A stretch of 38,460 bases of DNA from Streptomyces somaliensis DSM 40738 (GCA_012396115.1 JAAXOU010000014.1:1-38460); one strand, 5' to 3'; shown: positions 8,324 to 17,195, numbered from the stretch's first letter. A program made the numbers and translations. The notes: a model not told the origin generated them from the sequence alone.

Positions 8324-9292
8324 TCAGCGCGCCCCGATGGCCCGCCGCAGCGCCTCCCCGGCCAGGCCCACGGCCGCGTCGTGCGTGGCACCGGCGAGCC
8401 GGGCCGGGTGGATCGGCCCGCCCTGCGCGAGGTGCCGGTCGTACGGCAGCACCAGCACCGTCACGCCCGGCTCCCGCAGGTGGGCGACGGCCGCCTTCGG
8501 GTCGAGGGTCATGTCCGGGGTGTTGGAGGTCAGTACGACGACGGTGCTGTCGATCGCCCGGCGGTGCGGCAGCCCGCCCAGCCAGTCCAGCACCACCCGG
8601 GTGCCGCCCACGCCCTCCGCGGTGCGCGGCGCGACGATCACCCGGGCGTGCGCGGTGTCCATCGCCGTACGGGCCACCTCGCCGGGCAGCGTCTCGCAGT
8701 CCACGACGGTCACCGCGAAGTGGCGGCGCAGCGCCAGCGACACCGTCCGGTACGTCGGCACGTCCAGCGGCGGCCCGACCCGCCCCTGGCTCGCGGGGAG
8801 CAGCCAGCCGCCGTCGGTGACGGGGACGAGGTAGCCGGTGATGTCGTTCAGGTCCATCCGGGGCGTCAGGATCCGCGCCAGCTCGGGGCAGGACCACCGC
8901 ACGGACGGCGCGCCCATCCGCACGGCGAGCGTGCCCAGCGCGGCGTCGGCCTCCAGGGTGAGCACCGGGTCGGGCCGGTAGCGGGTGAACGTACGGCCCA
9001 GCAGCGCGGCGACCGTCGACTTGCCGACCCCGCCGCGGATCGACGTCACGGCGATGACCCGTCCGCTGGGGACCGGCAGCCGCACCTCCCGCCCGACGCG
9101 CCCCTCCTCCACCACCTGCTTGGAGACCGCGGGGGCCAGTCCGCGCAGTGACCGTCCGGCCCGCCGCACCGCCGAGTCGCCGTGCTGGGGCCGCCCGAGC
9201 GCGGAGGCGAGCCGCGCGTCGACGACGGGCACGGATTCGGGCGCGGGCAGGGGTACGTACGGCCTGCGCATCAGGTGGTCGCCGTGGGTCAT
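8324..9292 (-). CDS. ParA/MinD-like P-loop ATPase
   Basis: The 322-residue product has about 75 N-terminal residues of low conservation, then a SIMIBI-class ATPase. The deviant Walker A is RGGVGKST (residues 86-93); the usual signature lysine of KGGxGK is Arg86 here. VTVVDCETLPGEVA is the Walker B-like segment. The start is supported by AGGAG placed 6 nt upstream. Similar ATPases in Streptomyces and mycobacteria accompany type VII secretion or spatial positioning, but no ecc or esx gene is present here, so the partner is unknown. It converges on the signalling operon, with about 100 bp of GC-rich dyad-containing DNA (8223-8323) between them. It probably forms a transcription unit with the small ORF upstream. 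Confidence 0.75.
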   Translation of the reverse strand: MTHGDHLMRRPYVPLPAPESVPVVDARLASALGRPQHGDSAVRRAGRSLRGLAPAVSKQVVEEGRVGREVRLPVPSGRVIAVTSIRGGVGKSTVAALLGRTFTRYRPDPVLTLEADAALGTLAVRMGAPSVRWSCPELARILTPRMDLNDITGYLVPVTDGGWLLPASQGRVGPPLDVPTYRTVSLALRRHFAVTVVDCETLPGEVARTAMDTAHARVIVAPRTAEGVGGTRVVLDWLGGLPHRRAIDSTVVVLTSNTPDMTLDPKAAVAHLREPGVTVLVLPYDRHLAQGGPIHPARLAGATHDAAVGLAGEALRRAIGAR

Positions 9293-9301
9293 GCCGTACT
9301 C

Positions 9302-9514
9302 CTAAGCGGGGGTGCCGGGGACACCGGTGGCGAGCGGGGACGACGCGCGGGAACCGGCGGCCCCGGGCGGACCGCCGCCCTTCCGCGGCCGCGCGCGCCG
9401 GCCGGCGCGCGGGACGCGGATCGGCTCACCCGGCGGCGCGACGGCCTCCCGCGCACACCGCACCCGCCCGGCTCCCGTTCCCGCGCCCGCCGCGTCGGCT
9501 CCCTCGACACTCAC
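9302..9514 (-). CDS. Small hypothetical protein upstream of the ParA-like ATPase
   Basis: A 70-codon ORF ends 9 nt before the ATPase ATG, and its TAG overlaps the ATPase Shine-Dalgarno sequence, as in a coupled operon. I chose the GTG at 9514 because TAGGTT, a good -10 hexamer, lies 7 nt upstream and would give a leaderless start. An in-frame GTG at 9538 is an alternative. The product is rich in Ala, Gly, Arg and Pro with no recognisable domain, and such composition can arise by chance in this GC-rich DNA, so it may not be a gene. Confidence 0.35.
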   Translation of the reverse strand: MSVEGADAAGAGTGAGRVRCAREAVAPPGEPIRVPRAGRRARPRKGGGPPGAAGSRASSPLATGVPGTPA

Positions 9515-9611
9515 GCTTTCGAACCTACCATCGGCCACCGCCCGTGCGGGGAACGGGAAAAGCCGCCGCCGGACGGCTCCGGCGACGGCGACGCCGGGGG
9601 CGGCGGGACCG

Positions 9612-9639
9612 GGCGCCGTCCCGGAAGCGGGACGCCGCC
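9612..9639 (-). terminator. Stem-loop after bcmG
   Basis: Twelve-base arms (GGCGCCGTCCCG and CGGGACGCCGCC, one mismatch) flank a GAAG tetraloop, about 20 nt beyond the bcmG stop. No U tract follows, which is common in Streptomyces. This is the likely end of the bcmA-G transcript. Confidence 0.55.
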
Positions 9640-9659
9640 CGGACCGCGTCGAGGCGCCT

Positions 9660-10565
9660 TCAGTAGAGTCCCGCGCCGTCCTGCCGGTAGGTGTTGGCGA
9701 GGATGTCGTCGAGGAACCGCCGGAAGTCGGCCTCCAGGTGGAGTCCGTCCCCGGGTTGGTAGCGCATCAGGCCCGGGCACAGGTCGCGGTCGAGAGTGCT
9801 GTCGACGAACAACGCGTAGGAGAAGCGGTCGGGTTTGCACGCCCCGGTGTCGGGCTGGCGCACCACACGGTGAGCTACCGCGGCCACGGGAGTGGCGGTG
9901 TGCCGGGTGAGGATCTCCATCGCACAGCCGAAGTTGACGATGAAGGTGCCGGGCAGCGGGTCTATGGGATGCCAGGCTCCGTCGCGTGCCACCTCCAGGC
10001 CGGGCTCGACGGAGCGCAGCACGGTGACCCAGTCGGAGTCCTTGTGGACGTTGAGCCCGCGTGCGGCCACGTGCGGACGGAAGTGGTTGAAGGTGAGGGT
10101 GTGGGTGCCCCGGGGGGTGAGGCTGTACCCGGTGGCCTCGTCCCACAGGGGGCGGGGCAGGTCGAGGCGGGCGAGCACGGCGCGCTGCACGTCCAGGGCG
10201 AAGTCCCGCATGTCGGCGGCCTGGCGGGCGAGGTCGGCCGGGTAGATCCGGTCCCACCACGTGCTCTCCAGGAAGAACTGCTCGGTCTGGTCGTCAGTGC
10301 GGCGGAAGTATCCCTGGTGGTCGCCGAGCCGGTCGGCGGTCCAGTCCCGGTAGCCCCGGTAGGCGTCGTGGCCGTCGGCCGGGCGGTAGAAGGAGCGGGC
10401 GAAGCGGTCGCCCGCGGACAGGTGCAGCCCGGCGGGACGGCGGATGTAGAAGAATCCGTCGCGCAGGGCACTCCCCAGGCCGCCCGCGGTGGTGAACTCC
10501 AGCTTCCCCCGGTGGAGTTCGGCCGTCTGCCAGCCGGTGACGGCGGGGCGCGGCGAGCCGCTCAT
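9660..10565 (-). CDS. bcmG: Fe(II)/2-oxoglutarate-dependent oxygenase BcmG
   Basis: The 301-residue product belongs to the isopenicillin N synthase-like 2-oxoglutarate oxygenases. The iron ligands are His174 and Asp176 (VHKDSDW) and His232 (VAHRV); Arg247 and Ser249 in DRFSY would bind 2-oxoglutarate. ATG overlaps the bcmF stop (ATGA), fixing the start. It is the last gene of a seven-gene bcm operon. In bicyclomycin biosynthesis, five such enzymes and one P450 oxidise cyclo(L-Ile-L-Leu). BcmG is, as I recall, one of the three that hydroxylate unactivated carbons (with BcmE and BcmC). The letter is assigned from gene order, since the five paralogues look alike. Confidence 0.88.
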   Translation of the reverse strand: MSGSPRPAVTGWQTAELHRGKLEFTTAGGLGSALRDGFFYIRRPAGLHLSAGDRFARSFYRPADGHDAYRGYRDWTADRLGDHQGYFRRTDDQTEQFFLESTWWDRIYPADLARQAADMRDFALDVQRAVLARLDLPRPLWDEATGYSLTPRGTHTLTFNHFRPHVAARGLNVHKDSDWVTVLRSVEPGLEVARDGAWHPIDPLPGTFIVNFGCAMEILTRHTATPVAAVAHRVVRQPDTGACKPDRFSYALFVDSTLDRDLCPGLMRYQPGDGLHLEADFRRFLDDILANTYRQDGAGLY

Positions 10566-11461
10566 ACGCGGGCGTGGAAGTCGTAGCCCAGCTCCTTGGC
10601 CTTGTCCACGGAAAAGGCCCGGAAACTCCGGTAGGGGCGCAGCGTCCCGTCCGTGTCGTACTGGTAGAGGTCCATGTCGTAGCGCGGTCCCATGTAGACG
10701 GTGAAAGAGGAGCGGTCGGGGTTGCCGGGGGTGGCGGTCAGTCCGGGGACGCGGTGGTAGACGGCCGTGACCGGGCGGGGCAGTTTGCGGGTCAGGACGC
10801 GGAAGGCGTCGCCGAGGTTGACGGTGAAGTGCCCGGGGCGTTCGCGGACGGGCAGCCAGCGGCCCCGGTGCAGGATCCGGTAGCCGGGCTGGTCGGTGCA
10901 GATGGTGGTGATGAAACCGCTGTCGGAGTGTCCGACGATGCCGGTGCGGCCGCCGAGTCCGGCGCGGTAGTGGTTGACGGTGGTGTAGCACAGGCCGTTG
11001 TCGCCGCGGGCACCACCGGTGACGGTCTCCCGGTCGGCCTCGGGCACCCCGGACAGTTCGAACACCCCGGCCAGGGCCTGCAGGGTGAGTTCGCGCATGT
11101 CGCGCAGCAGCGCTGTGACGTCGTCGGGAAGGTAGCGCTCCCACAGGAAGCTCTCGATCTGCAGCTGCTCGACCTGGTCGGGGCGGTCCTCGTAACCGAG
11201 TTTGGATTCGGGGTGACGGTGCTCGCGGTGGCCGCGCCGGCGGTCGCCGGCGACGCCGGGCCGGTAGAAGGTGCGGCAGAACTCCAGGCCCGGGCTGATG
11301 TCGAGCCCGTCCGGTACGGCGAGATGGAACGCGCCCAGTTCCAGGGCGTGCCCAGCCTCCCGGGAGGTGTCGAAACGCAGTCGGCGGTCCTCGACGCGGG
11401 CGGTGGGCAGGACCAGGTCCGTGGTTCCGGCCCCGTTCGGGTGGGGGGTGTCGGTGATCAT
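10562..11461 (-). CDS. bcmF: Fe(II)/2-oxoglutarate-dependent oxygenase BcmF
   Basis: The 299-residue oxygenase has iron ligands His178 and Asp180 (GHSDSGF) and His236 (VYHRV), and the 2-oxoglutarate pair Arg250 and Ser252 (DRSSF). It differs from its four paralogues in having HSD instead of HKD or HRD and a different C-terminus (about residues 255-299), in line with a different reaction. In the published pathway BcmF makes the exocyclic methylene by desaturation; I transfer that by position. AGGAG lies 9 nt before the ATG. It starts 46 nt after the bcmE stop, the only real gap in the operon, and overlaps bcmG by 4 bp. Confidence 0.88.
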   Translation of the reverse strand: MITDTPHPNGAGTTDLVLPTARVEDRRLRFDTSREAGHALELGAFHLAVPDGLDISPGLEFCRTFYRPGVAGDRRRGHREHRHPESKLGYEDRPDQVEQLQIESFLWERYLPDDVTALLRDMRELTLQALAGVFELSGVPEADRETVTGGARGDNGLCYTTVNHYRAGLGGRTGIVGHSDSGFITTICTDQPGYRILHRGRWLPVRERPGHFTVNLGDAFRVLTRKLPRPVTAVYHRVPGLTATPGNPDRSSFTVYMGPRYDMDLYQYDTDGTLRPYRSFRAFSVDKAKELGYDFHARV

Positions 11462-11507
11462 CGTGCGCGGCTCCTGTCGTGGGTTCGGGGGCTGCGGGCC
11501 CAGGGCT

Positions 11508-12450
11508 TCAAAGGGCTGCGGAGTCGTCGTAGGTGCGGTCCACCTCCCGGGCGGCGAAGTCGGCGACGGACTGCAGGCGGCGGGGGATCCCGCCCTCCAT
11601 GCGGTGGATGACGCCGTCGAGGCCGGAGTCGAGGAAGGTGACGTAGGAGAAGCGGTCGGGACGGCCGGGGGCGCGGCGTGTGGAGACGACGCCGTGGACG
11701 TTGGCCCGGACCGGGGTGGGCAGGAGTTCTGAGGACTTCCAGCGAACTGCCGAAGTTGACGATGAAGTGGCCCGGTTCCGGGTTGACGGCGCCGAGAGTG
11801 CCGTCGACCAGGGCGAGCAGACCGGGTTCGACGGAGCGCAGCACGGTGACCCAGCCCGAGTCGCGGTGGAACTTGGAACCGCGGGTGGGCTTGTCGGCGC
11901 GGAAGTGGTTGAACGCCAGCATCTGGTGGCCGCGGTCCGCGGTGAGGCCGGCGGTGACGGTGTCCCACGTCGCGCGGGGCACCCCGGCGTGGTCGAGGAC
12001 GGCGCGCAGCACGGTGAGTCCGGTCCCGGCCATCCGTGCGCCGAGGGCGGCAACCTCGCCCGGCAGCAGGTCCCAGTTGGCGCGTTCGACGTAGAGGTTC
12101 TCCCACTGGTCGTGTTCGCGGTCGAAGTAGCCCTGGTAGGCGCCGGGGACATCGGCGTGGCGGTAGCCGCGGTAGGGGTCGGGGGCGCCGCCCGCGTCCT
12201 GGTCCAGGTGGAAGTGGGTGGCGAAGCGGTCGTCGGGTGCGCAGTCGACGCCGTCGGGCACGCGCAGCAGGAAGAAGCCCTGGGCCAGTGCGGCGTCGAA
12301 GTCGCCGGGGCCGTCGAAGACGAGGCCGTCACCGTCGATGCGGGCACGGCGCAGTGCAAGGGCGGGATGGTGGGCGCGGGCCTCGTCCTCGGTGGACATC
12401 GGGGGCAGCCGGACGGGGGGACGGACGGTGAGGGGGTGCGGGGCGGTCAT
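11508..12450 (-). pseudogene. bcmE: Fe(II)/2-oxoglutarate oxygenase BcmE, frameshifted in this sequence
   Basis: The first 715 nt encode an intact oxygenase up to FIVNFGSSLEVL, with iron ligands His195 and Asp197 (FHRDSGW). At about 11728-11736 the frame is lost. The adjacent frame continues the family pattern with ELLPTPV, the distal His (ANVHGVV) and DRFSY, and stops cleanly at 11508. Aligned to the paralogues (pattern E-[ILV]-L-T-x4-TPV), restoring two bases gives the exact family length; removing one base would also join the frames. The unshifted frame would run on to 11458 as arginine- and proline-rich sequence. Translation is coupled to bcmD (ATGA). BcmE is described as performing an early hydroxylation. 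The shift is either a real lesion or a sequencing error. Confidence 0.85.
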
Positions 12451-13921
12451 GGCACCGGCTCCTGTTCCGTTCGGGCGGGGACGGCGGCCAGGGGGCTCAG
12501 CGTGATGGTGCCGGCGCGGGCGGGTCGGGGCATCGAGGAGAAGCGGCGCAGCCGCGGATCGGCGTCGCGGACGGTGACCTCGTACCGTCCGTACAGTTCG
12601 GTCAGGACGAGGGACTGCATGTGCACGGAGAACAGCCGGCCGGGGCACTTGCGGGGGTTGCGGTGCGCGTTGACCATGCTGAAGGAGTTGATCTCGTAGC
12701 GGTTGCGGGACAGCAGCGAGGAGACGGTCTCCCGGTCGGAGCGCGCGATGGCCCTGATGTTGGCCGGGGCGAAGACGCAGGGCCGCGGGAAGACGCCGGG
12801 GTCGTGATTGGCCTGCCGGCGGTCGAGCCACATCATGGTGTTCGCCGGCACGGTGACGGAGCGCCCGGCGTGCCGCAGGGTCAGGGGACGGGTGGTGCGC
12901 CGCCACAGGGCGCTGGGGTTGCTGCCGCCGAGCCGTACGGCCTCCAGCACCGCCAGGTCGATCACGGAGAGGCCGCCGTCCCGGTGCGGGCAGCCGCCGT
13001 CTCCCCGTGCCAGGGCCGCCACCTGTTCGCGCACCTCCCCGGTGTCAGGGCCCTCCAGCAGGACCAGGGCCCACATCAGGCTGAGCGCGGTGGTGTCGTA
13101 GGTCGCGACGACCGTGGTGCCGAGTTCCTTCACGCGTGCGGCGTCCAAGCTCGCGACGGCCTCGGGAGTGAAGGGCAGTCCCCACTGGACGAAGTGGCGC
13201 CGTATCAGGTTGCTGTCAGGGACGGGAGGTTGGCGTGCAGGACGTCGCGCACGAAGGGCACGATGACGTCGAGTTCGCGCATGACGCCCGGGTTGTCATT
13301 GCTGATGACGTCGGAGGCCAGGTCGAAGAAGCCGCGCACCACGGCGCCGTAGCGCGCCGAGCGCAGGTAGTCGTCCAGGGGCCTGCAGGTAAAGTCGAGC
13401 ACCCCGGGCAGTCGGCTGTCGACGTACGCCACCAGGGAGAGTGCGAAGTCCTCCAACGGCAGTGCGCGGCCGGACTGCCGCGCGGCCAGGAACCCGGCCG
13501 TGTGCCGGCGTATGTGGGGGGCGAGCCGTTCGACGAACCTGCTGCTACCCAGGGAGCGTTCGACGATGGCGCGCTTGGCGGGCCGCTCGGGGTGGTCGTG
13601 CGGCAGGGACCCCATGAAGTCGCCGAACAGTTCGCGGTTGGCGTCGGTGGAGGGTGCCAGGTCCTCCTCGTCGAGCAGGGGGCCGTTGGTGATCTGGTAG
13701 ACGGCCAGGCGCTCACCGAGCCAGAAGGTGCACAGTCCGCCGTTGTCCTCGGCCAGGGCGCTGATGCCGGAGGTGCGGAAGTAGTGGGAGGCGGGTTCTC
13801 CGCGCACCACGGTGGCCTCGTGGAAGGCGGCGGCGTGGCCGTGTCGCCGACTGGGGCCGGGGTGGTGGGGGAGTACGCCGGGGAACGGGGCGCCGGGCGC
13901 CTCGGGCAGTACGGTGCTCAC
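12447..13921 (-). pseudogene. bcmD: Cytochrome P450 BcmD, frameshifted in this sequence
   Basis: The N-terminal half (13205-13921) starts at GTG with GGGGG upstream and ends early at LHANLPSLTAT. From about 13225 the adjacent frame continues as DSNLIRRHFVQWG and then the P450 C-terminal half: I-helix ATYDTT, ExxR motif EAVR, and cysteine ligand in NPRKCPGR. One more C in the CCC at 13224-13226 (minus strand) would join them into a protein of about 490 residues. No other start exists in the second frame upstream of an internal TTG. The heme loop is divergent: the usual Phe and Gly of FxxGxRxCxG are Ala and Asn. BcmD is the only P450 of bicyclomycin biosynthesis and adds a hydroxyl late in the pathway. 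Confidence 0.85.
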
Positions 13922-14825
13922 GCGACCCCCACGTAAGGGCGCATGAGCCGAAGTCCTCGTGCCGGTCGGACCAGGTCCGCTCGTTGAACTCGCGCAGGAA
14001 GTCCGCCGCGTCGCGCACCGGGACGGCGGTCCCGTCACGCCTCACCTGGAGCAGGTCCCCGGTGGCGGGCGGATTGGCGAACGCGGCGAAGGACACCCGG
14101 TCGGAGGTGCCGGGGGCGCGGGTGCACTGGCGCACCCGGTGCAGTGGTGCGTGCACGGGGGTCGGCAGCTCGGTGGTGAGCAACTCGAAGGCGCCACCGA
14201 AGTTGACCACGAAGTGGTCGGGGACCGGATCGACGGGCGTCCAGCCGCCGTCGTGCAGGATCTCCAGACCCGGCTCCTGCTGGTACAGGACGGTCACGAA
14301 CCCGGTGTCCTTGTGTGGGGCGCAGCCGAGTTGCGGGCGCTCGGAGCGGTAGTGGTTGGCGGCGAACCAGTGGGTGCCCTTCCCTTCGACGGCGCCACCG
14401 GTGACCAGGTGCCACAGGTCGGGGGCGACGTCCAGCGCGGTGAGCGCGGAGCGCAGCACGATCAGGGTGAGCTCCTGCATGTGGTCGGCCGTCTCGCGTG
14501 CGGGCCGGGGGAACCAGCGTTCCCGGCCGGGACCGTCCACGAGGAGGTGCTCGGTCTGGAAGTGCTCCCGGTCGAAGTAGACCCCGTGCAGGCTCTTGAA
14601 GCCCCGGTACGCGTCGAGACCGTCGTGCCCCGCGGCGCCGGCGCGGTCGCGGTGGAACTCGTGACACAGGGTGAGGCCGGGTCCGGCATCGAGGGTGGAG
14701 GGGACGGCGAGGAGGAAACAGCCGTCGCGCAGGGCCTGGACCAGCCCTCCGGTGGTGACGAAGTCCAGGGTCCCGTCCTGTGGTACGGCCGTGGCGCGTT
14801 GGAGCGCCGGGGAGTGCGTGGTCAC
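13918..14825 (-). CDS. bcmC: Fe(II)/2-oxoglutarate-dependent oxygenase BcmC, probable 3' frameshift
   Basis: The oxygenase has iron ligands His171 and Asp173 (PHKDTGF), His229 (PLHRV) and the 2-oxoglutarate pair Arg243 and Ser245 (DRVSF). The GTG start overlaps the bcmB stop. The frame stays open far into bcmD, to 13713, as an Arg/Pro-rich tail unlike any paralogue. One extra base near 13948 (GG to GGG on the minus strand) instead gives EDFGLMRPYVGVA and a TGA that overlaps the bcmD GTG, the same 4-bp coupling used at other junctions here. I therefore give the corrected end; without correction the CDS ends at 13713. BcmC is described as one of the hydroxylases acting early on cyclo(Ile-Leu). 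Confidence 0.82.
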
Positions 14826-15850
14826 GTCCGGTCGTCCTCCTTCCGGGCGGGGGTTCCGGAGCCCGCGAGGACGGGTGCGTCGGTGCCCGCGTAGATCTCG
14901 TGGTCGTTCTCGTCGATGAGCTCGCGCGAGCCGCAGACCCGCAGCAGGCCGACGCCGCGCACGAACCGGTGGATGCCCTCGTCCTCGCCGGGCAGGCAGC
15001 CGCTGGAACTGAAATGCCCGAAGCTCGAGCGGTCCCGGTCCTGTCGGGCGACCCTGTGCATGATCGCCGCGACGGGCGTGCCGCTACCGGCGGTCAGGAT
15101 CTCCATGGACAGCCCGAAGTTGACGACGAAGTGGTCGGGGTCGACGGGCACGGCCTCCCAGCGGCCCTCGCGGTAGACCTCCAGGCCGGGTGTGGTGGTG
15201 CGCAGGATGGTGAGGAACCCGTCGTCCTTGTGGGAGCTGAGTCCGATGTCGGGTCGCGTGGGCCGGTAGTGGTTGAACGTCAGGTGGTAGGAGCCGCACG
15301 CCTCGGAGCAGCCGCCGGTGGCCCGCCGCCAGTCCTCGCGGGGGATGCCTGCGTGGGCGAGGACGGACCGCAGCACCGTCCGGGCCAGCCGGGTGAGTGC
15401 TTGGCCGAGGGCGGTGACCTCCGACGGGTAGTGCTCGGTCCAGAAGCGGCTCTCCAGCAGGAACTGTTCAATCTGGTCGACGCGCTGGTGGAAGCCGAGC
15501 AGCGGATCGTCGAAGCGGTCGCTGCGGATGTCCCGGAACCGGCCGTAGGGCATGGCGCCGGGACCCCGGTGGAACTGGGCGGCGAAACGGTCCCCGACCC
15601 CGACGTCAAGGCCGTCGGGAATACGCAGCAGGAACACCCCGTCGCGGAACGCGCGGGCACGTGCCCCGGCATCCTCGAAGACGAGGGAACCGGTTTCCGT
15701 TTCGCTCGCCTCCGGCCCCGGCCGTACGTACGCCTTTTCCAGCCGGGCCTCGCCCTGGGATTTACTGCCGGGGGAGCGCTGTTCGTACAGGTCTTGGTAT
15801 ATCTTTCCCCGGTGGATCTCCGGGATGCGGCTTCGGGAGGCTGCCGCCAT
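14822..15850 (-). CDS. bcmB: Fe(II)/2-oxoglutarate-dependent oxygenase BcmB
   Basis: This 342-residue protein is the longest of the five oxygenases, with an N-terminal extension of about 55 residues and a C-terminal extension of about 40. Iron ligands are His207 and Asp209 (SHKDDGF) and His265 (IMHRV); Arg274 and Ser276 (DRSSF) fit the 2-oxoglutarate site. Its AAGGAAGG ribosome site overlaps the end of bcmA, 5 nt away, and its stop overlaps the bcmC start, so it is tightly coupled to both. In the published pathway BcmB forms the bicyclo[4.2.2] ether ring after the first hydroxylations. The extra termini agree with a specialised member, but the assignment rests mainly on gene order. Confidence 0.88.
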   Translation of the reverse strand: MAAASRSRIPEIHRGKIYQDLYEQRSPGSKSQGEARLEKAYVRPGPEASETETGSLVFEDAGARARAFRDGVFLLRIPDGLDVGVGDRFAAQFHRGPGAMPYGRFRDIRSDRFDDPLLGFHQRVDQIEQFLLESRFWTEHYPSEVTALGQALTRLARTVLRSVLAHAGIPREDWRRATGGCSEACGSYHLTFNHYRPTRPDIGLSSHKDDGFLTILRTTTPGLEVYREGRWEAVPVDPDHFVVNFGLSMEILTAGSGTPVAAIMHRVARQDRDRSSFGHFSSSGCLPGEDEGIHRFVRGVGLLRVCGSRELIDENDHEIYAGTDAPVLAGSGTPARKEDDRT

Positions 15851-15855
15851 CTAGA

Positions 15856-16602
15856 TCACCTTCCTTTCAGGTGGAGGGACACCACGATGAGGTCGCGCAG
15901 CTCCCGTGGAGCGTTCCCGTGCTCTCCCCTGGCTATTTCGTTCAACGTGCTGAAGGAGCCGGGGTAAACCATCACGGGCAGCCCCCGGCGCTGCAGGAAC
16001 GCGAAGACGGAGAACTCTTCCAGGAAATAGGAGCACGATATCCCGACGCGCCGTTCCCGTTCAGCCTCGTCCACGTCGGCCGATCGCTTCGTGTGGTAGG
16101 AGCGGGCGAAGGACTCCACCGAGCCGCGGAACGCGTCATCGCTGGCGAACAACTCGTCCAACTGCTCCCGGATCTCGTCGCACTCGACTTGCTTCTGCAC
16201 CTCACCGCAGGTCAAGAAGGTGAAATCGGTGCTGTGCCGATGCGCGTCGAAGACCGGCCGCTCCTGGCCGAGGAACCGCCTTCCGAGGTCGACGGCGTGC
16301 CGGCGGGCCTCTTCCGGCTCCAGACCGCACATCGACTCCAAGGTGAGCCGGTGGATGCTGTCCCCGATCAGGACGGTACACCGGGGAAATCGTCGGGATA
16401 TCCACTTGACCATGCTTTCGAGCTTGGCCGTGGTGAAGTTGCTGTTTTCCAGACTGATGCCGAGAAAACAGGATCCGTTCTCTTCGAAGGTGTGCCGGGA
16501 GCTCTGTGGGGAGACGAAGGCGATCTCCGTCTTGTAGCGAGTTCTGCGGGTTTTCTTCTCTATGGTGACGGTGGAGGTGCTTCCCTGTACGTCCAATGCC
16601 AT
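15856..16602 (-). CDS. bcmA: Cyclodipeptide synthase BcmA, cyclo(L-Ile-L-Leu) synthase
   Basis: The 248-residue product is a tRNA-dependent cyclodipeptide synthase. The catalytic Ser50 is in FLGISLENSNF. LIGDSIHRLTLES follows the class pattern, and Tyr192-x3-Glu196 (YFLEE) matches the Tyr178/Glu182 pair of AlbC. Tyr213-Pro214 (VMVYPG) takes the place of the Tyr-His of AlbC, while Asn53 matches its Asn40, so the usual NYH/XYP subfamily labels are mixed. The enzyme takes Ile and Leu from aminoacyl-tRNAs to build the bicyclomycin core. A synthase next to five 2-oxoglutarate oxygenases, a P450 and an MFS exporter is the known bcm set. The ribosome site is weak (CAGGCGG). The gene body is less GC-rich than its neighbours, which may reflect transfer. 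Confidence 0.92.
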   Translation of the reverse strand: MALDVQGSTSTVTIEKKTRRTRYKTEIAFVSPQSSRHTFEENGSCFLGISLENSNFTTAKLESMVKWISRRFPRCTVLIGDSIHRLTLESMCGLEPEEARRHAVDLGRRFLGQERPVFDAHRHSTDFTFLTCGEVQKQVECDEIREQLDELFASDDAFRGSVESFARSYHTKRSADVDEAERERRVGISCSYFLEEFSVFAFLQRRGLPVMVYPGSFSTLNEIARGEHGNAPRELRDLIVVSLHLKGR

Positions 16603-17150
16603 GGAAGCCGCCTGGTCGGATTTTTTGAGGGCATCTGGATGCGCGCCGGTCCTGCGGACCCGGGGACGGGTGACATGCGCTGGCCTGCGTCAGCCTGCGA
16701 GAAGCCGCGAAGAGCCGTTCGGCTCCTGCTCTCTTCGTACACGTCGACGACGGCGCGGATTTCCCGTGCCGTCCGGTGCTTCATTGCTAACAGAGGGATG
16801 TGCGGGTGGTCACTCCCCTGGGAAAGGTTTCGGTCCCATCCCGCACCGGGGTCCCGCAACAAGGGCCGGTCGTCGCCGAGCTGCCTGGATTCCCTCGTCG
16901 CATCGCCCTTTCGGCGTGCCCGCCATCGATCCCGCCCGCCCCGAGGGGGCGTGAGCCCCTCACGTCCGCCCCCGCCCGTTGACGCGCTCCGCGTCGTCGT
17001 CCCACACCCCGCCGTGACCTGCACGGGCACCGGCCACCGACCTGCCGGATGGGGATGGTACGAGGGTTCCGGCGCGTCGGGCCCGCGGGGCGTCGACAGC
17101 AATGGCCGAATCGGGGCCGCCCCGAAAGGCAGGGGAACTCCCCGCCTCGT

Positions 17151-17195
17151 TCGTCCGCCTTCGGCGGATGTCGTCCGCCCGCGCTCGGCGGACGA
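17151..17195. repeat. Pair of inverted repeats sharing TCGTCCGCC
   Basis: TCGTCCGCC occurs at 17151 and 17171, exactly 20 bp apart. Each copy is followed by an inverted partner: GGCGGA after a TTC spacer, and a perfect GGCGGACGA after 7 nt. Two centred dyads about two helix turns apart suggest an operator, or tandem RNA hairpins, in the bcmA-bcmT intergenic region. Confidence 0.6.

Noticed and set aside
13713-13917. Extended C-terminus of BcmC reading into bcmD
   Set aside because: The tail is Arg/Pro-rich, unlike the paralogues, and overlaps bcmD by over 200 bp; a one-base frameshift giving a 4-bp overlap explains it better.
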